Of a stretch of DNA of 64,000 nt, positions 13,701 through 27,100 are shown piece after piece. Source of the DNA: Pardosa pseudoannulata (Eukaryota; Arthropoda; Arachnida; Araneae; Lycosidae). The notes beneath the pieces were generated by a model. It searched no databases. It saw nothing but the letters and a program-made list of their open reading frames with translations, and was not told the origin of the DNA. Position 1 is the first letter of the stretch. Each line of letters starts with the position of its first letter. The stretch is taken from positions 87,102,171 to 87,166,170 of the forward strand of contig CM063507.1 of assembly GCA_032207245.1 (NCBI GenBank), written 5' to 3'. A program made the translations under genes and the position numbers.

Positions 13701-16700
13701 TCTGGCATTTTCCCACATAACAAAAGTTTATAGAAGTTCAGTTGTACCGTAATTTTGGACGTATAGTCTGCAGACTATTTGTGTTTAAAAAGCAAATTTC
13801 TTCAGTCGCAGACTATCTGCTGGTTGTTCAGTCCTCAAATCATGAAAATAGGAAGATGCGTGGAAAGCACGTCCCACAATTAGCAGATGAAATGTAAACA
13901 AAAACACGACTCACGAGATACCAAGAAAACATTGTATCGGTAATAAACGTATTGTATTGTATCAGTAATAAACATCATATCGTATCATTAATAAACCATG
14001 AAATATAATATACAACCCATAAAGCGTAATGAATCAGTAGTAGCAAGTAGTGCAATCCTAAATTGTGTCCTGGAATACTGGAAAATATCGATAGTCACTA
14101 TTTACAGCTCTGATTGACAACACCGAGTGGATGGGTTCAAGATCGAAAATTGAGGGTGGAAGGTCATTTCACCACTTGTAACAGTGTTTTGTTTTCAAAG
14201 TTTTGATTTGCTGGTATATATTGGTCATTCATTATGTCTTTAAAACATCGTCACAGTTTACCTGCTGATTTCAAGTTGAAAGTCATTCAGAAGGTCGACG
14301 AGAAAGCAGTAAGAAATGGGTGCAAGCAAAAGGAAATATTAAAAATAGGAGATAAAAGCGATCCAATTGTCTTTAAAAAATACGATCTTTTTTAATTAAA
14401 TTTCTTTTTTAAAGAAAGCAATCCAATCGTTATGGAAAAATACGATGGCCTGCATTAGAAGACGATTTACATGGGTGGGTTCTTGAACAAAGAAATGTAG
14501 GCCGCTCTGTCTTTTCCGGTAAAATTCGTCTCCGAGGCTATGGCACAAGAAATGATTTCAAATTTTAAATGTGGAATTAATGGAAATAAAGACTTTTTGG
14601 CACTCTACTATACTTAGGTTTTTATTCTTAAAATGATTTAATATTGTTGTACTAAAATATCCACAGATTATCTGATGATTTATGAAATTTTTAAAATAAA
14701 AAATCGCACCCCCAAACTATACGATGGTGCAGACTATATACATGGTTTCCGCGCACCTGGAAAGTCACGGAAAATCATGGATTTTGACAATGGATTAATT
14801 TTGTCATGGAAAGTCTTGATTTTTCAAGGAAAATAAGTAAAAGTCATGGAATGTCATGGATCCGCTAAACTACAATTAAAAAAATGCATTGAATTGTTTA
14901 AATCTATTTTTACTTGTCATTTGGCTGAAGTTACTGAGTTTGGTATTTATGTATTATCCTATGCACCCTATTGCCAAGTAAAATTTGTTCGCCAAGGAAA
15001 CTGAAAGCAAGAAAGCTTAATGGGTGGGTAAATGTATATTATTCTGGTCTTTTCTTAAATTGTAGATTAAAAGTTTATTAATATAATATTCATTATTTTT
15101 TAATTAAAGTTAGTTAAGATTTTTGCACAAAATATAAGTTTATCTCTAGGGATATTGTATATAAACATTATAGGGTTATATTTGGCTATTATACGTGGTC
15201 ACCTGGATAATACCAAAGTACCCTGAATTCAAATTGGAAATATTTTGATTGAAAAATGGCTATAGGATTAAACTTAGGTATGTAGATACAACAATTTATT
15301 TTTATGTGAGTTTATTAGCACTTATAAAGTAAGTTTATAGTTTTTTACGATAAAATTCCAGTCATTTCTCTAAAAGCATATATTTTATTTGTATGTACAT
15401 CAGAAGTTTTATTCATATATACTTTAACGAAAGGTTTTTAAAGTCGTGGAAAATGATCTGCCAAATCAGGGAAAATCATGAACAGTCATGAATTTGAAAA
15501 TTTTATTTTGCCAGATACCCTGTATATATGTGAAATTACAGTACTTTGCTTTGCACCTTGTAGGGGACATATTGCAAAGTATCAAAGTAATAATATTATA
15601 GTTTTTATTATTCATAAATTAACAGTTGTATTTTACATTGTTTCAGAAAAATTTAAAATTTTAAACAAGCTGTCACTTTTTACTTTACATAAAAAGTTAT
15701 TATTGTTTAGAAACAAAGTAAGTTTAATAGAACTAATTAAGTAAAAATGAAGAGCAAAAACTGGAAATCTCATGTATTTATAATAATAATTAAAAAAGAT
15801 ATCATGAAGAGAAAAAGTAAGGGAAAAAAAATCTTTTAAAAGTTGCTTAAAAGTGATTTGTTCCCTTAAATATTGATTTTTATAGTAGTTCCATCTTTAA
15901 AAATTGTGAATTCTTTTGAAAAAGTTGTGAAATAATTTAATAATGGTAGACATAAAATAAGTTTGCTTTGTAAAGATTTGTTGTTTCTTTTCTAGAATAC
16001 TAATGATTGGACTGGCAAATTAGTAGGCTTGCATAAATGGGAATTTGCAGATCAGGTAGTATACCCTTAATAATTTTTGTTTTTTAAATAATTGATAAAA
16101 TAATCTATTATTTTTTTTTTACATTTCACTGCTGTAAATATATAATCATAATGAATATAAATCTAGTTTTGGTGTATTGTGTAAGAAATAACTTTTATTT
16201 ATGGTAGAATTGTATGTAAGCATTACTTTACCAATGAAAAAAGTACAGAATTATTAAAATATGTTAAATATAAATATAGGATACCCTGAAATCTTGATTT
16301 CACACTTGGTTTGTTACAAGCTTCATAGCCAGGATAGAAATCTTCTTTTGAGAATCCCAAGTTGCTAAAAAATATTGGCATATATCAAAATTGTACTGAC
16401 TTACATCAAATGGACACACACACCCCCCAAAAAAAACTCCATATGATATCCCTGAATATAATTTTTTGATAGTTGATAATGCTTATTAACCCTTAGCACT
16501 CCACACATTTTTATACCACTGCCTACCAGCAACTCCGACACATTTTTGCAGCGGAACAAGTGAAATGAAGGCTTAATTTAAATTAGAAGAATCCCACGAG
16601 CTTGTGAATGTTTTGAATTTTGTTTATTTGATACATATGCACTTTCTTCTTGCAAATGAAAGATAAATTTTAAATTTTGTGCTTCCCCATGGTGTGATAT

Positions 16701-17892
16701 CTTTGGAAACCACCTCCCGTATGCATCCTGGGTTTACTTGGGTAGTATCATTTCGGAACCACTACTTAAAGTATCAGAATTATAATCCACATTTGTCTTT
16801 TGCAATACCTTTTAATTCTTCACTACCACTCCACTCTAAATTGTCATAATAATTATTCCCCTCCATGCTGCTAAACTATAAAAAGGTCAAACAATGGTTT
16901 AATCGTAACTGTATAGAGACTGAGCACGTTTTAACTGCAGATAACAAATGCCAAAGTCGACAATTCCGCAGTATCTTAAACATAACCATGCTAAAAACAT
17001 TTGGTTCCACAGGAGAGCCTACGGAGCAGTAAGGGTTAGTATTTCATGTTTTCCTGAATATTATTTTTTTTTTATATTTAGAAACATTGGTTAATATTTT
17101 CCTGATATTGATTATTTTAGCAATGCTTGTCAATGTTTTCTTGATATCCCTGATATCATATTTTTATATGTAGAAATGTTGATTCAATTCACAAGATAAT
17201 TTGCCATGAAAAATAATTCATTAACTTTTTGAAGTAAGACTTCTTCTGTTTTAGAAACTGTCTAAAATTTGTACTACCTGGCGTTTTCCCACAGCATAAA
17301 AATCTGCAGGAGTACAGTTATACTTTGCTTGCATCCCAGCTTTCCAAACAAGTGCAATAATTACAATTAATTGTTGGGTTGCCTTGTACCGTGTAGTAAA
17401 TGGCAGAATTGGCTCAATTCTGATTGTATTCAGCTAATGAAGTATTATGAGTTTGATTGAGTGTCATGAGATATCAGGGTTCCCACAGTCCTTAAAAGTC
17501 CTTAAGAACTCCTTAATTTTAACTTTCATTTTTAAGGGCCCTTAAAAAACTACTTAATTTTTGTCAAAGGTCCTTAAAAAGTCCTTAATTTTTAAATTGG
17601 AAGGCAATCGATTTCTACATCAACGATATCTGCAGTCGTCATATGATTTCCTATCAGTTTTTTTATATGACAAATACATAATCTTTTGTATACTTAAAAG
17701 GTTTAAAGTATAAAGTCAGCTGCCCTTTCCTAATAGTTTACAGTCATGCAGATTCTAATGAAACGAAGCATGGAGGATGGGGGGTTGTAGATATTTCAGT
17801 TACTTATGGAAGTTTAATTTTCCTTTCATTGAATGTAATAGAAAAGTCTAAAACTTTCTTTTTTCCCAGGGAACGTCAGGTATAATCAGCTA

Positions 17893-17960
<68 letters not shown>

Positions 17961-18084
17961 CATTTTTAAACCCTCAGAAAGTACTGTTTATAATATATTT
18001 CATTCACAATTTATTTTTATTTTGATCTCTCAAAAAACTTTAGATGTACGTCTTTAGATAAACGTCGGATATAATCAGCTAGTG

Positions 18085-18133
<49 letters not shown>

Positions 18134-21100
18134 TCATTTTTAAACCCTCAAAAGTACTGTTTGTAATATAGTATTTATTCATTATTTATGTTTAGTCTGA
18201 TCACTCCAGAAACTTTAAACGTACATTTTTCAAAATTAGGTTTTGTTAAATAGATTTATCTTATATTAGTTTTTAGGCACTTTTAAAACTTAATTCTGAA
18301 ATATTGTAAGCCATTTATTGAAGATGCCTTTTCTGGTTCATAATCATTATAATATGTTCCTCAGGAGATAGGGTTTATGCTGTTATGTTGTGTATTTCAA
18401 GTAGGTCCTTAGAAAAAGTTACTTTGGTCCTTAGAAAGTCCTTAAATTTTGTTCTGGAAAAAGAGTGGGAACCCTGGATATTGTTTGTTGTCACAAGATA
18501 TTTATTTTTATGCATATCAAGAGATATGGCTGAATGTTATTAAAATATCATTTTTGTGACAATACATAACATTTTGTTAACAACATTAAGAAAAAAAGAT
18601 TTTTAAAGTAGTTTTGTAAAAACTAGCAAATTTATAAAGTTTTATTTGTTAGAATAACATTCCTCTTATAAGCAGTGTAATTTTAAATGCTCTCTTTTGA
18701 ACAATTTCAAATTTAATTTTGAATTATATAGTTTAATAGTGGCAGATGTACAAAATTTATCCGACATTCAGCAGCATTCAAGATAAGTGGCAACATTTGT
18801 ATGATATTGACTGATATATTTGTACTACCTGTGATAATCAAAATTATAGGGATTATTTGGTACAACATCATGTACACTTATCATCTGGAAGCGTAGGCAG
18901 GATATTGGGAGTTGCCAAACACTTTTTTGTTAATTTACACCTTTGGCTTGGTTTTGATTAGAGCCAAAATTTATTCTCCAGTTCCAAACCAAACTGAAAA
19001 CAATCTAGTTATTAAAACTGTCGAAAACTGCACTAAAATTTTGTTCCAAAAACTGTGTTGTTAAAAATCCCAAGTAAAGATTAAAATGCCATGCTTCCAT
19101 TCGTTTTGGAGGCATGGTAATGTAAAACTGCAATTTTCTTTAGAGGTATAAATTAAAATCCAAATGCTTCCAGAACCAAGGTTTAATGGCTCACAATTCA
19201 TTTGGGTTCAAGTCTCATAGCATTGGAATGCATTTTTTGAAGAGGAGTACATGCAAAACTTATATCTTAATCCAAAAAGTCCTTTTGCTTGAAAGTTTGT
19301 ACAAAAAGAAATTTGAGATAAAAAAAATTTCTTTAAGAATGCTTGTTTGTAGCCGATTGAAGGTGGCTTTATGCAAAAGGTCTAACAAGCTCTTATGTGG
19401 TAAAAAGGTTACTATTTACAGCTCCAATTGTCAACACCAAGTGTATGAGTTCAAGATCGAAAGTTGAGGGTCTAAGGTCACCAGGATCATTGGTAACAGG
19501 TGCTTTGTTTTCAAAGTTTTGATTTGTGGTCATATTGATCATTCATTATGTCTTTAAAACATTGTAGCAGTTTGACTTCCGATTTCAAGCTAAAAGTCAT
19601 TCAGAAGGTCGATGAAATAGCAGTAAGAATTTGGCACAAGCAAAAGGAAACATTAAAATAGGAGAAGAAGTGATCCAATCATCGTGGAAAAATACAATGG
19701 GCTGCATTAGAAGACCATTTACGAAGCTGGGTTCTCAAACAGAGAAATGGAGGCAGCTTTGTTTCTTACGTTCAAATTCGTCTCTGAGGCTATGACCTCA
19801 GAAATGATTTCAAATTTTAAAATTGGAATCTAATCCAGACTTTTTGGCATTCTATTGAAGTTGAAATTGAGTCTAATCCATACTTTTTGGCATTCTATAC
19901 TGTACTTAGGTTTTTATTCTTAAAATGATTTAATATTTCATACTAAAATACCTATTTTTGCAAGTATAGTCTGCAGATTATCTAGTGGTATGGACTATCT
20001 GATGATTTAGGAAATTTTTTAAATAGAAAATCGCGCCTGTGGACTATACATATGAAATTATGGTACTACAAACTGTTTATATTTTGCAATTAGACATGCC
20101 AGGTTTTGCTAATTTTTGGTAGCACAATTGCATGTTGAACAATAGGGCACTTCAGTCTAACCTTTTTTACTCCTATACGTATCAAATGGTTTAATTTACT
20201 CTAATAGTGTGTTTGTATGCTTTGTATAAGTCACTTCTTGTGACTTTATTATTGAACTATCTTTATATAAACTATGAATGAACTATCATGACTTCATAAT
20301 TTCTCTCTTTTTCCAGATAGGATCAATATCCCTCAATCCTTGTGCAGAGGGTTGTCCATATGTTTTAGTGGCTCAACCAGGGGGTACATACATTAACTTT
20401 GAGTGTCCTCTTCAGTTACTCCATGACGTTACAGACAGGTAAATCTTATGTAAACCTGCTAACATTCCTGTAATATATCTACAATTTTACTTTAGAAAAG
20501 ATTTAAATTCCATTATTCTATCTGTGAGTCAAATTATTATCAAAATTAAAATGTAAAAATATGAAATTTTTAATTTAAATTTTATATGTAGGGTAATAAC
20601 ACTTTTTTTTCTGTCTACTTTCGTTTTCTGAACCTGAAATTAGATTAGCCAATAATCATGCAATTTACTGTTCTATATGAATTTTAGAGCGAATCTTCAA
20701 TGTGCATATATGTTTAGAAGCATGTTGTAAATCAGATTAAGGGATAATTTGTATAATTTACTGCTTTATTGGACTGCAATGAATCTGAAATATAAATATG
20801 TTTAGAAGTATATTCTAAATAATTATTCTAAGTTAAAGGATAATTCATGCAATATAATGTTTCATATGCATTATCATCTGAATCTATAATATGCATGTAT
20901 GTTCTAAATAATTACAGTATAATTCTTCTCTCTAATTGTAGAACTGCTGTATCAAAGTTGACACCTAAACATCACCCTCTAGCCTCGAGTCGCATGAGAA
21001 ATCGAAACATATCTTCTGAAATCCTTGGTGGAATTTGTGGTACTTGGAATGGGAAAAAGAGAAATTCTTTGATCGCTGTAGCTACTTTAGATGGTAAGTC

Positions 21101-24100
21101 GATAAATATTTTTTTTCATATGCAAATGTAGTGTATTCAATAAATATTCGTTGACTGAGTTGCTTGATAATATTTGTATATATATGTTATATAAAGTATG
21201 TCTGCGGCTGTTTTTACTGATGTCTGCATGCCTTGTTTCTGTACCTGCTCACCTATTGTCAGTGGAGCTTGTATCATGGGTTCGCAGGTAGCTTATCTTA
21301 CCGACAATTAAATACTGCAGCTACTATATACTAGACAATATATATTTATTATTTACAATTTTTTTTAACATTGAACATTGTTAACCACAAAACATGGCTG
21401 GAAAACCAAAGAATAACCAAACCCGAGAATAACCAAATAGTGCCAATCGGAAAGCATCTCTCTTGGTCTCAGCTCTCCTTCATGAATGTCCCTTCTCTCT
21501 CGTTCCGAGCAGGCATCTCCACTGCTGTTCACGAGGGCCAGGGTGGAACCCCCTCCCCCTCTTGGTCAGGCTTTTGCCTCCTTGGGAAAATGTGTCACTC
21601 ACACATGCACATCTCTTGCTTGTTGAGGCACCTCCACAGTGTGCATATTGTGAGACTACTTATCAGTTGCTCATATTTTAGCGTCTTATATTTGTTTTAA
21701 ATCTCTGTACATAAAATTCTTTGGAAATTCATCACCTAATCTTAATTTAATCATTGGAGAAATGCTGCATCCAGGTTTATTTCCTTTTCTTCGCCGTACT
21801 AGCTTGTTCTTTGAAATCTGAATTGTTTCAGTTCTCTAACTTAAGACATTCAATTTTATAATACTAAATTCTTAAACTTTTAATTCTTCAATTTTAAATT
21901 ATTTTCAATTATTTTTTAATTTTTTGTTTGGGTTGTTTCCCTTATTTCAATTTTTAATATTTTATTAATTTTGAATTTTAAAATTCACAATTTTCATTTT
22001 TGTCCTGTACGTTTTTTTCAATTCTTCAGTTTCTGTTTTACATTTTTTCATCTTTAATTTTTAATCAAACTTTGCTGTTTACTTTGTTAATTTTTTTCTT
22101 TCTAAATTATCTACCTTTTTATTTGTTTTTAAACGTTTTTTGTATTAGTTTTAGGCATCTTTCTTTTTTAACGTTTCATCAAAATTGATTTTTTCAAAAT
22201 TGTTGTTTCAAAGTTGTGTTGTTCTATTTGGTTTTCCATCATGTTTGGTGCAGTTTGTCCCAAGAGGAATTATTGCCACTATATTTCAACCAACCAACCA
22301 ACCAACCAACCAACGAACCTGAGAAAATGTGCCTCTTCTCTGCAGCTGGTGGAGAAGGGCTGTGGTGGTATCTTTCCCCCTCCTGGTGAACTTTCACCTC
22401 GCTGGGTGTAGTAGCTTTTCTCCCTATTTTCCTGAGTCCAGCTTCAGTTTTGTAAGTCAGGGAAAGTGGGTGAATTTAGGAGATAAGGTTTACCGGGAAC
22501 CATCTAATGTAAAAAAAGATTTCCCCCCTCTGATCTGTGTTCATTATGTTCATTATCTGTGTCATTCCATTTATTAATAAATGATAAGAACTGCTTTAGT
22601 TCAACAACCACAAGCCATGTAAAAAGCTGTAGTAATTTAAGAAACAGAAAAACAGTTGAGCAAACAGAGACAAAATTAAAACAAAAAATGGAACAAATGA
22701 ACAAAATTGCCTCCCCCCCCTCTGAAAAAAAAATGTGATGTTTAGTCACCTTATCCTAAGAGTACCAAAAATGTTAACATGTAAAATATTTGAAAGTAAT
22801 TGGCTTTCATGTGCTACATACATTGCTCGTTTCTTATTAAATGAATATTTTTTTTCTTTTTTGTCTTAGGTACATTGATGCTTGTTGACAACGATGAAAT
22901 TTTATGGTCTCTGCAAGTGGATCATCAGTTGTTTGCCTTGAATAAGATGGATTTAACGGTAAGAAATTGTTTTTGTATTCCTTTTAATGAACTGATAGGC
23001 TATCAAAATAGGTTTCATATACTGATTCATATTTGCTGATCTATAATTGGCAGATAGGTTAACCATTTAGAAAAATAAGCATCAGCTTAGAACATCAAGT
23101 GGAAGAGGCTTCATGGAAGATTTTCATAAACAAATTTATTGTAGTCAATAGGTTATGTGAACTTGCAATTGTGTTATCTACCCAGTTTGTACCATCATAC
23201 TTGCCGTTTCTCTCTCTTGCAGTATCATCTTTTGGTGATGTGGGATACTTTCTTGATGACTTTCATAATTTATAATACAGTGAAACTTCTCCGAGCAGCT
23301 GTATAGCGGCCATCCTTCTAAATGGCCAATTTTTCATGGCACAAATTTTTTGACTCATATACATAATGGTATAATAACTTGTATTAGCAGCCACTTGACC
23401 CCCTTTAAATGGTCACCGAGTGGGATTGCCCCTTTCATTTTACGGGAAATTCTACTCACTCAGTGCTTTAATTTTGAGCAAAAAAACTCAAGGTCAGATT
23501 TATGTTCGGACATAAAACAAAGGAATAACTTGAGAAATCCATTCCTGTGGTTACTCCCTCCTTTCTAAGAAAGGTTAAATCTGTTATCTCTTTTGTATTC
23601 TCCCCACACCCTTCAGATAGGGAATCCCTATTGTACTATCCATAGAAACTGAGGGAAGAACTGGACAATCAAGCGCTGAAGGTGTCCTAGGGCCTTTGTT
23701 TGGAATTCTAATAGGTACAGTAAAGGAAAAATGGCACCTCTGTCAGCAAAAATGTCATCCACGACAGTTTCATTTCATTAGTTGGTCAGTGATTTGAGTT
23801 GCAACGAAATCGAAATGCGTTATTCTAAATCTCTAAATCTCGAGCAGAGCATTGAAGTGCTGCGTGAATATGAGAATGGCAAATCTGAAAGAAAGTTAGC
23901 TATATTATTTAACTACGGAAGAACGGAAATCAACAAAGTCATTAAAGAAATTAATTTGATTTTGAAGGAGTACAAAGACTACAGAACAAACAAATTGCAG
24001 AATTTTACCTTAAAAATAATGTAAAGAAGCATGGAATAAAGTCCTATTTTCTCTTTAGATAAGTTTAAAATTTCATTTATATAACAAATATATGTCAGAC

Positions 24101-27100
24101 TTGTTTATATTATGCATTATAGTAATTATCTATAAGATAATTACTATCAGGCTTGCAATTCTGTCACTTTTCTCAACTTTGGTCACTTTTTTTACAATTC
24201 ATCACTTTTAGTCACTTTTTTTATGGTGTATCACAGCAAAAGTCTGTCATTGAAAAAAGAAAATCTGAATTAAAGACAAAATATTTTAATAAAAGACCAA
24301 AAATATGATGCTCTTATCTTATTTATCTTATTAAAATGTAATGAGTCATTGTTTCCAGAATTGAGTGATTTTAAAAAGTCATAAAGAAGTTCCTGAAATC
24401 TACATTTGTACTGAAATGTACCTTTAATACATTAAAGTAATTTGCATCAAAGCACACATTTTTCTTTTTCTTTTTCTTCACAATTTTTTAGATACTCTAA
24501 TCTAGCTATGTACCTATTTCAAAACATCATTAATATATGCAGAAAATTGTGATTATAAAATTAATGTATGTATTCAAATCTAATTTATAGATTTTCTTGA
24601 ATAAAAAGCAATGTTGAGTTGTGTTAAACAAAATTTTCAACCTTTTTTGTATTTGTCGCTAAAATCATGCCTTGCATGAATCATTTGATTTCGAGTTAAA
24701 ATAAATAGAAAAATCTTAATAATAGCATCTGTAATCAAGAGGAGAAAAAAAAAATCGCTTTTTTTTTTCAATGTTTAATCACTTATTCTGTATTATTTGT
24801 CACTTTTCTTACCTTTTTGAAAGTACCTCAGCAGTTGCAAGCCTGTATAATAGTAAATAATACCCTTCAGAGCGGCCAAATATTCTCGGTCCAGAGTTGT
24901 GGCAACTCAGAGAGATTTCACTGTATATAGATACCAGCTTTCGTTTAAATAAATATAAATTTTGTAAATTTCAGTCATGCAATAGCATTTTAACAATCTA
25001 ATGTCACACAGATTCATTGTATTTCTCTATCTGCATGAATTTATTTCTTATTACATTACAGGGTGACGGTGAGGAAGAAGTGATTGCTTGTTCTTGGGAT
25101 GGTTTGACTTATATGGTTAACCAACAAAAGCAGTCAGTAAGGTTCCAGTTCGATGAACCTGTTTGTGCTTTTACGTCAGGTAGATTTCATATTTATTTAC
25201 CTTTATACTTTTTTCAGCTCTGAAATCAATATCACTTTTCTATGGTCCATTGTAGCTCTGTCGGCAAAGGCAATGGTCTCGATACTGGAAGGTTAAGTGT
25301 TTCGGGCTCAAGCCGGCCAAAAATCGGTCGTGTTTTTTAATGGCAGTTGGGACACGTAAAATAAGTTTGTGTTCTCCGAGTTCGTAAATGATGCCTCTAA
25401 AGGTGGGAGCAGGGCCTGATTAAAGCATGGGCCAACTGGGCCTAGGCCCTAGGCCCCCTAAAATTTGGTACTTAATTATTAAATTTTAAATAATTTAATT
25501 AACAAAATTTGAAAAAGTGTTTTGTTAATTCTTCAAGTAATATTTCGTGAAACCTTATTCAGAAATGAAATAAAAACAGTTCACAATCCTGAGGTTGATG
25601 GTTCTGTCTCCGGTGACGACATTGACTTGTAAATTTACTTAAAATTTTGTTTTTAAGTTTTAATGCCTAATTTTATGTTTTTTGCTGTTTTTTATAGTGA
25701 AGTACCATTTTCTGTACTTTTTGGCTATTTTCCTATTAATTTTACATTTTCCAATATTTTGGGTATTGTATCATTCTGCTACTTTGCTCTCGTTTATTTT
25801 ATACTTTGCATAATGTTTTGTCTTGTTTTATGTTTTTAAAAAATAAAAAAAAAACTGAAAAAATGCTTAATAAAAATTTTAAAATTTTATAAAAACCAAA
25901 AATATATTTTTTTGTTAGTGTTGTCACTTATTGTTTATTTTTAATTGCTGTACCAAGTTGCAACTTTTTTATTGTCCCTGTTATTTTTATTGTACTACTT
26001 TTTTATTATTTCTGAGCTTCATGTTGTTGAATCCATGCATTGCTGTTAACCATACCGCATGGTCATTGTCAAGTTTACAGTCTAATTATCCCCTTATTAG
26101 ACAACACGTTGGTTACTCCTAATTTTTTATGAGAACGTCCTCACCTCCTCTCTTCCTTGTGAGCTGGAGTGTATTCAATTTTTGTTCGGATCCCTTTTTG
26201 CCTAGACGCCTCAATTTATGTTTTGTTCTGCTTACGTTCAGAGGTTAAAGTGAAGACCTTGCACTTCGCTAGGTACTCTGTTAAACCCAATTACCTTGAC
26301 CTTGATATATTCTTTTTTTTATTTATCATATTTGAGGTAATATTATAATTTGACAAATTATGTTTTTAGTGAATTTAGTGAATACATTTAGTCAGTTTAG
26401 TAACTTTTATAACAATTTGGCTTCACTTCAGTTTAGGGTGCCCATAAAATTTATCACTACCAAGTAAGTTTCTGTCATACGATAAATTTAGGGCTATTCC
26501 GACTGCAATTGTACACAAAGTTTTTGTATACTGTTTTAAATATTTTGATAGTTATAGTTTTATACTTTTAATTGCATTTATAAAGTACTCATATTTTCTG
26601 TAAAGTTTCAGTATGATTTAGAAAATTTAAAAAAATTGTTCTGTATACATTTGCAAATTTAAATGGTATGTTGGCACTATAGACGCCAAAACAATAAGGG
26701 GCACTCTAAACTGCTGTTTCACCCTTACTTGGACAGGATTCCCACAGTCCTTAAAAGTCTTTAGAAACTCCTTAATTTTAGCTTTTATATTTAAAGGCCC
26801 TTAAAACTCCTTAATTTTCATCAAAGATCCTTAAAAACTTGTTAATTTTTAAATTGGAACACGATCAGTTTTTCCATCGCTGCAATCCACTGTCGTCATG
26901 TGATTTCCTATCAATTTTTGCCATACTCTCTGAACTTTCTGGTTTTATAAGTTCAGAGTTAAATTTGCCACAAACCAGTTCTAAGAACACCAGTTCTGGT
27001 CAAAGAATATATATACTAGCAATATATAAAATATTTGTTAATGTTCATAACATTCTTTTACATTTTCTAACCAAAAGTGCAGTGTTAATAATAAAGAAAA

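Noticed and set aside
25247..25330. Functional tRNA gene
   Set aside because: A-box and B-box likeness is present, but no complete cloverleaf or anticodon arm can be drawn. A SINE remnant fits better.
25432..25460. GGCCTAGGCCCTAGGCCCC as an end of a full element
   Set aside because: I could not find the matching opposite end or a target duplication, so it is mentioned only with the SINE entry.
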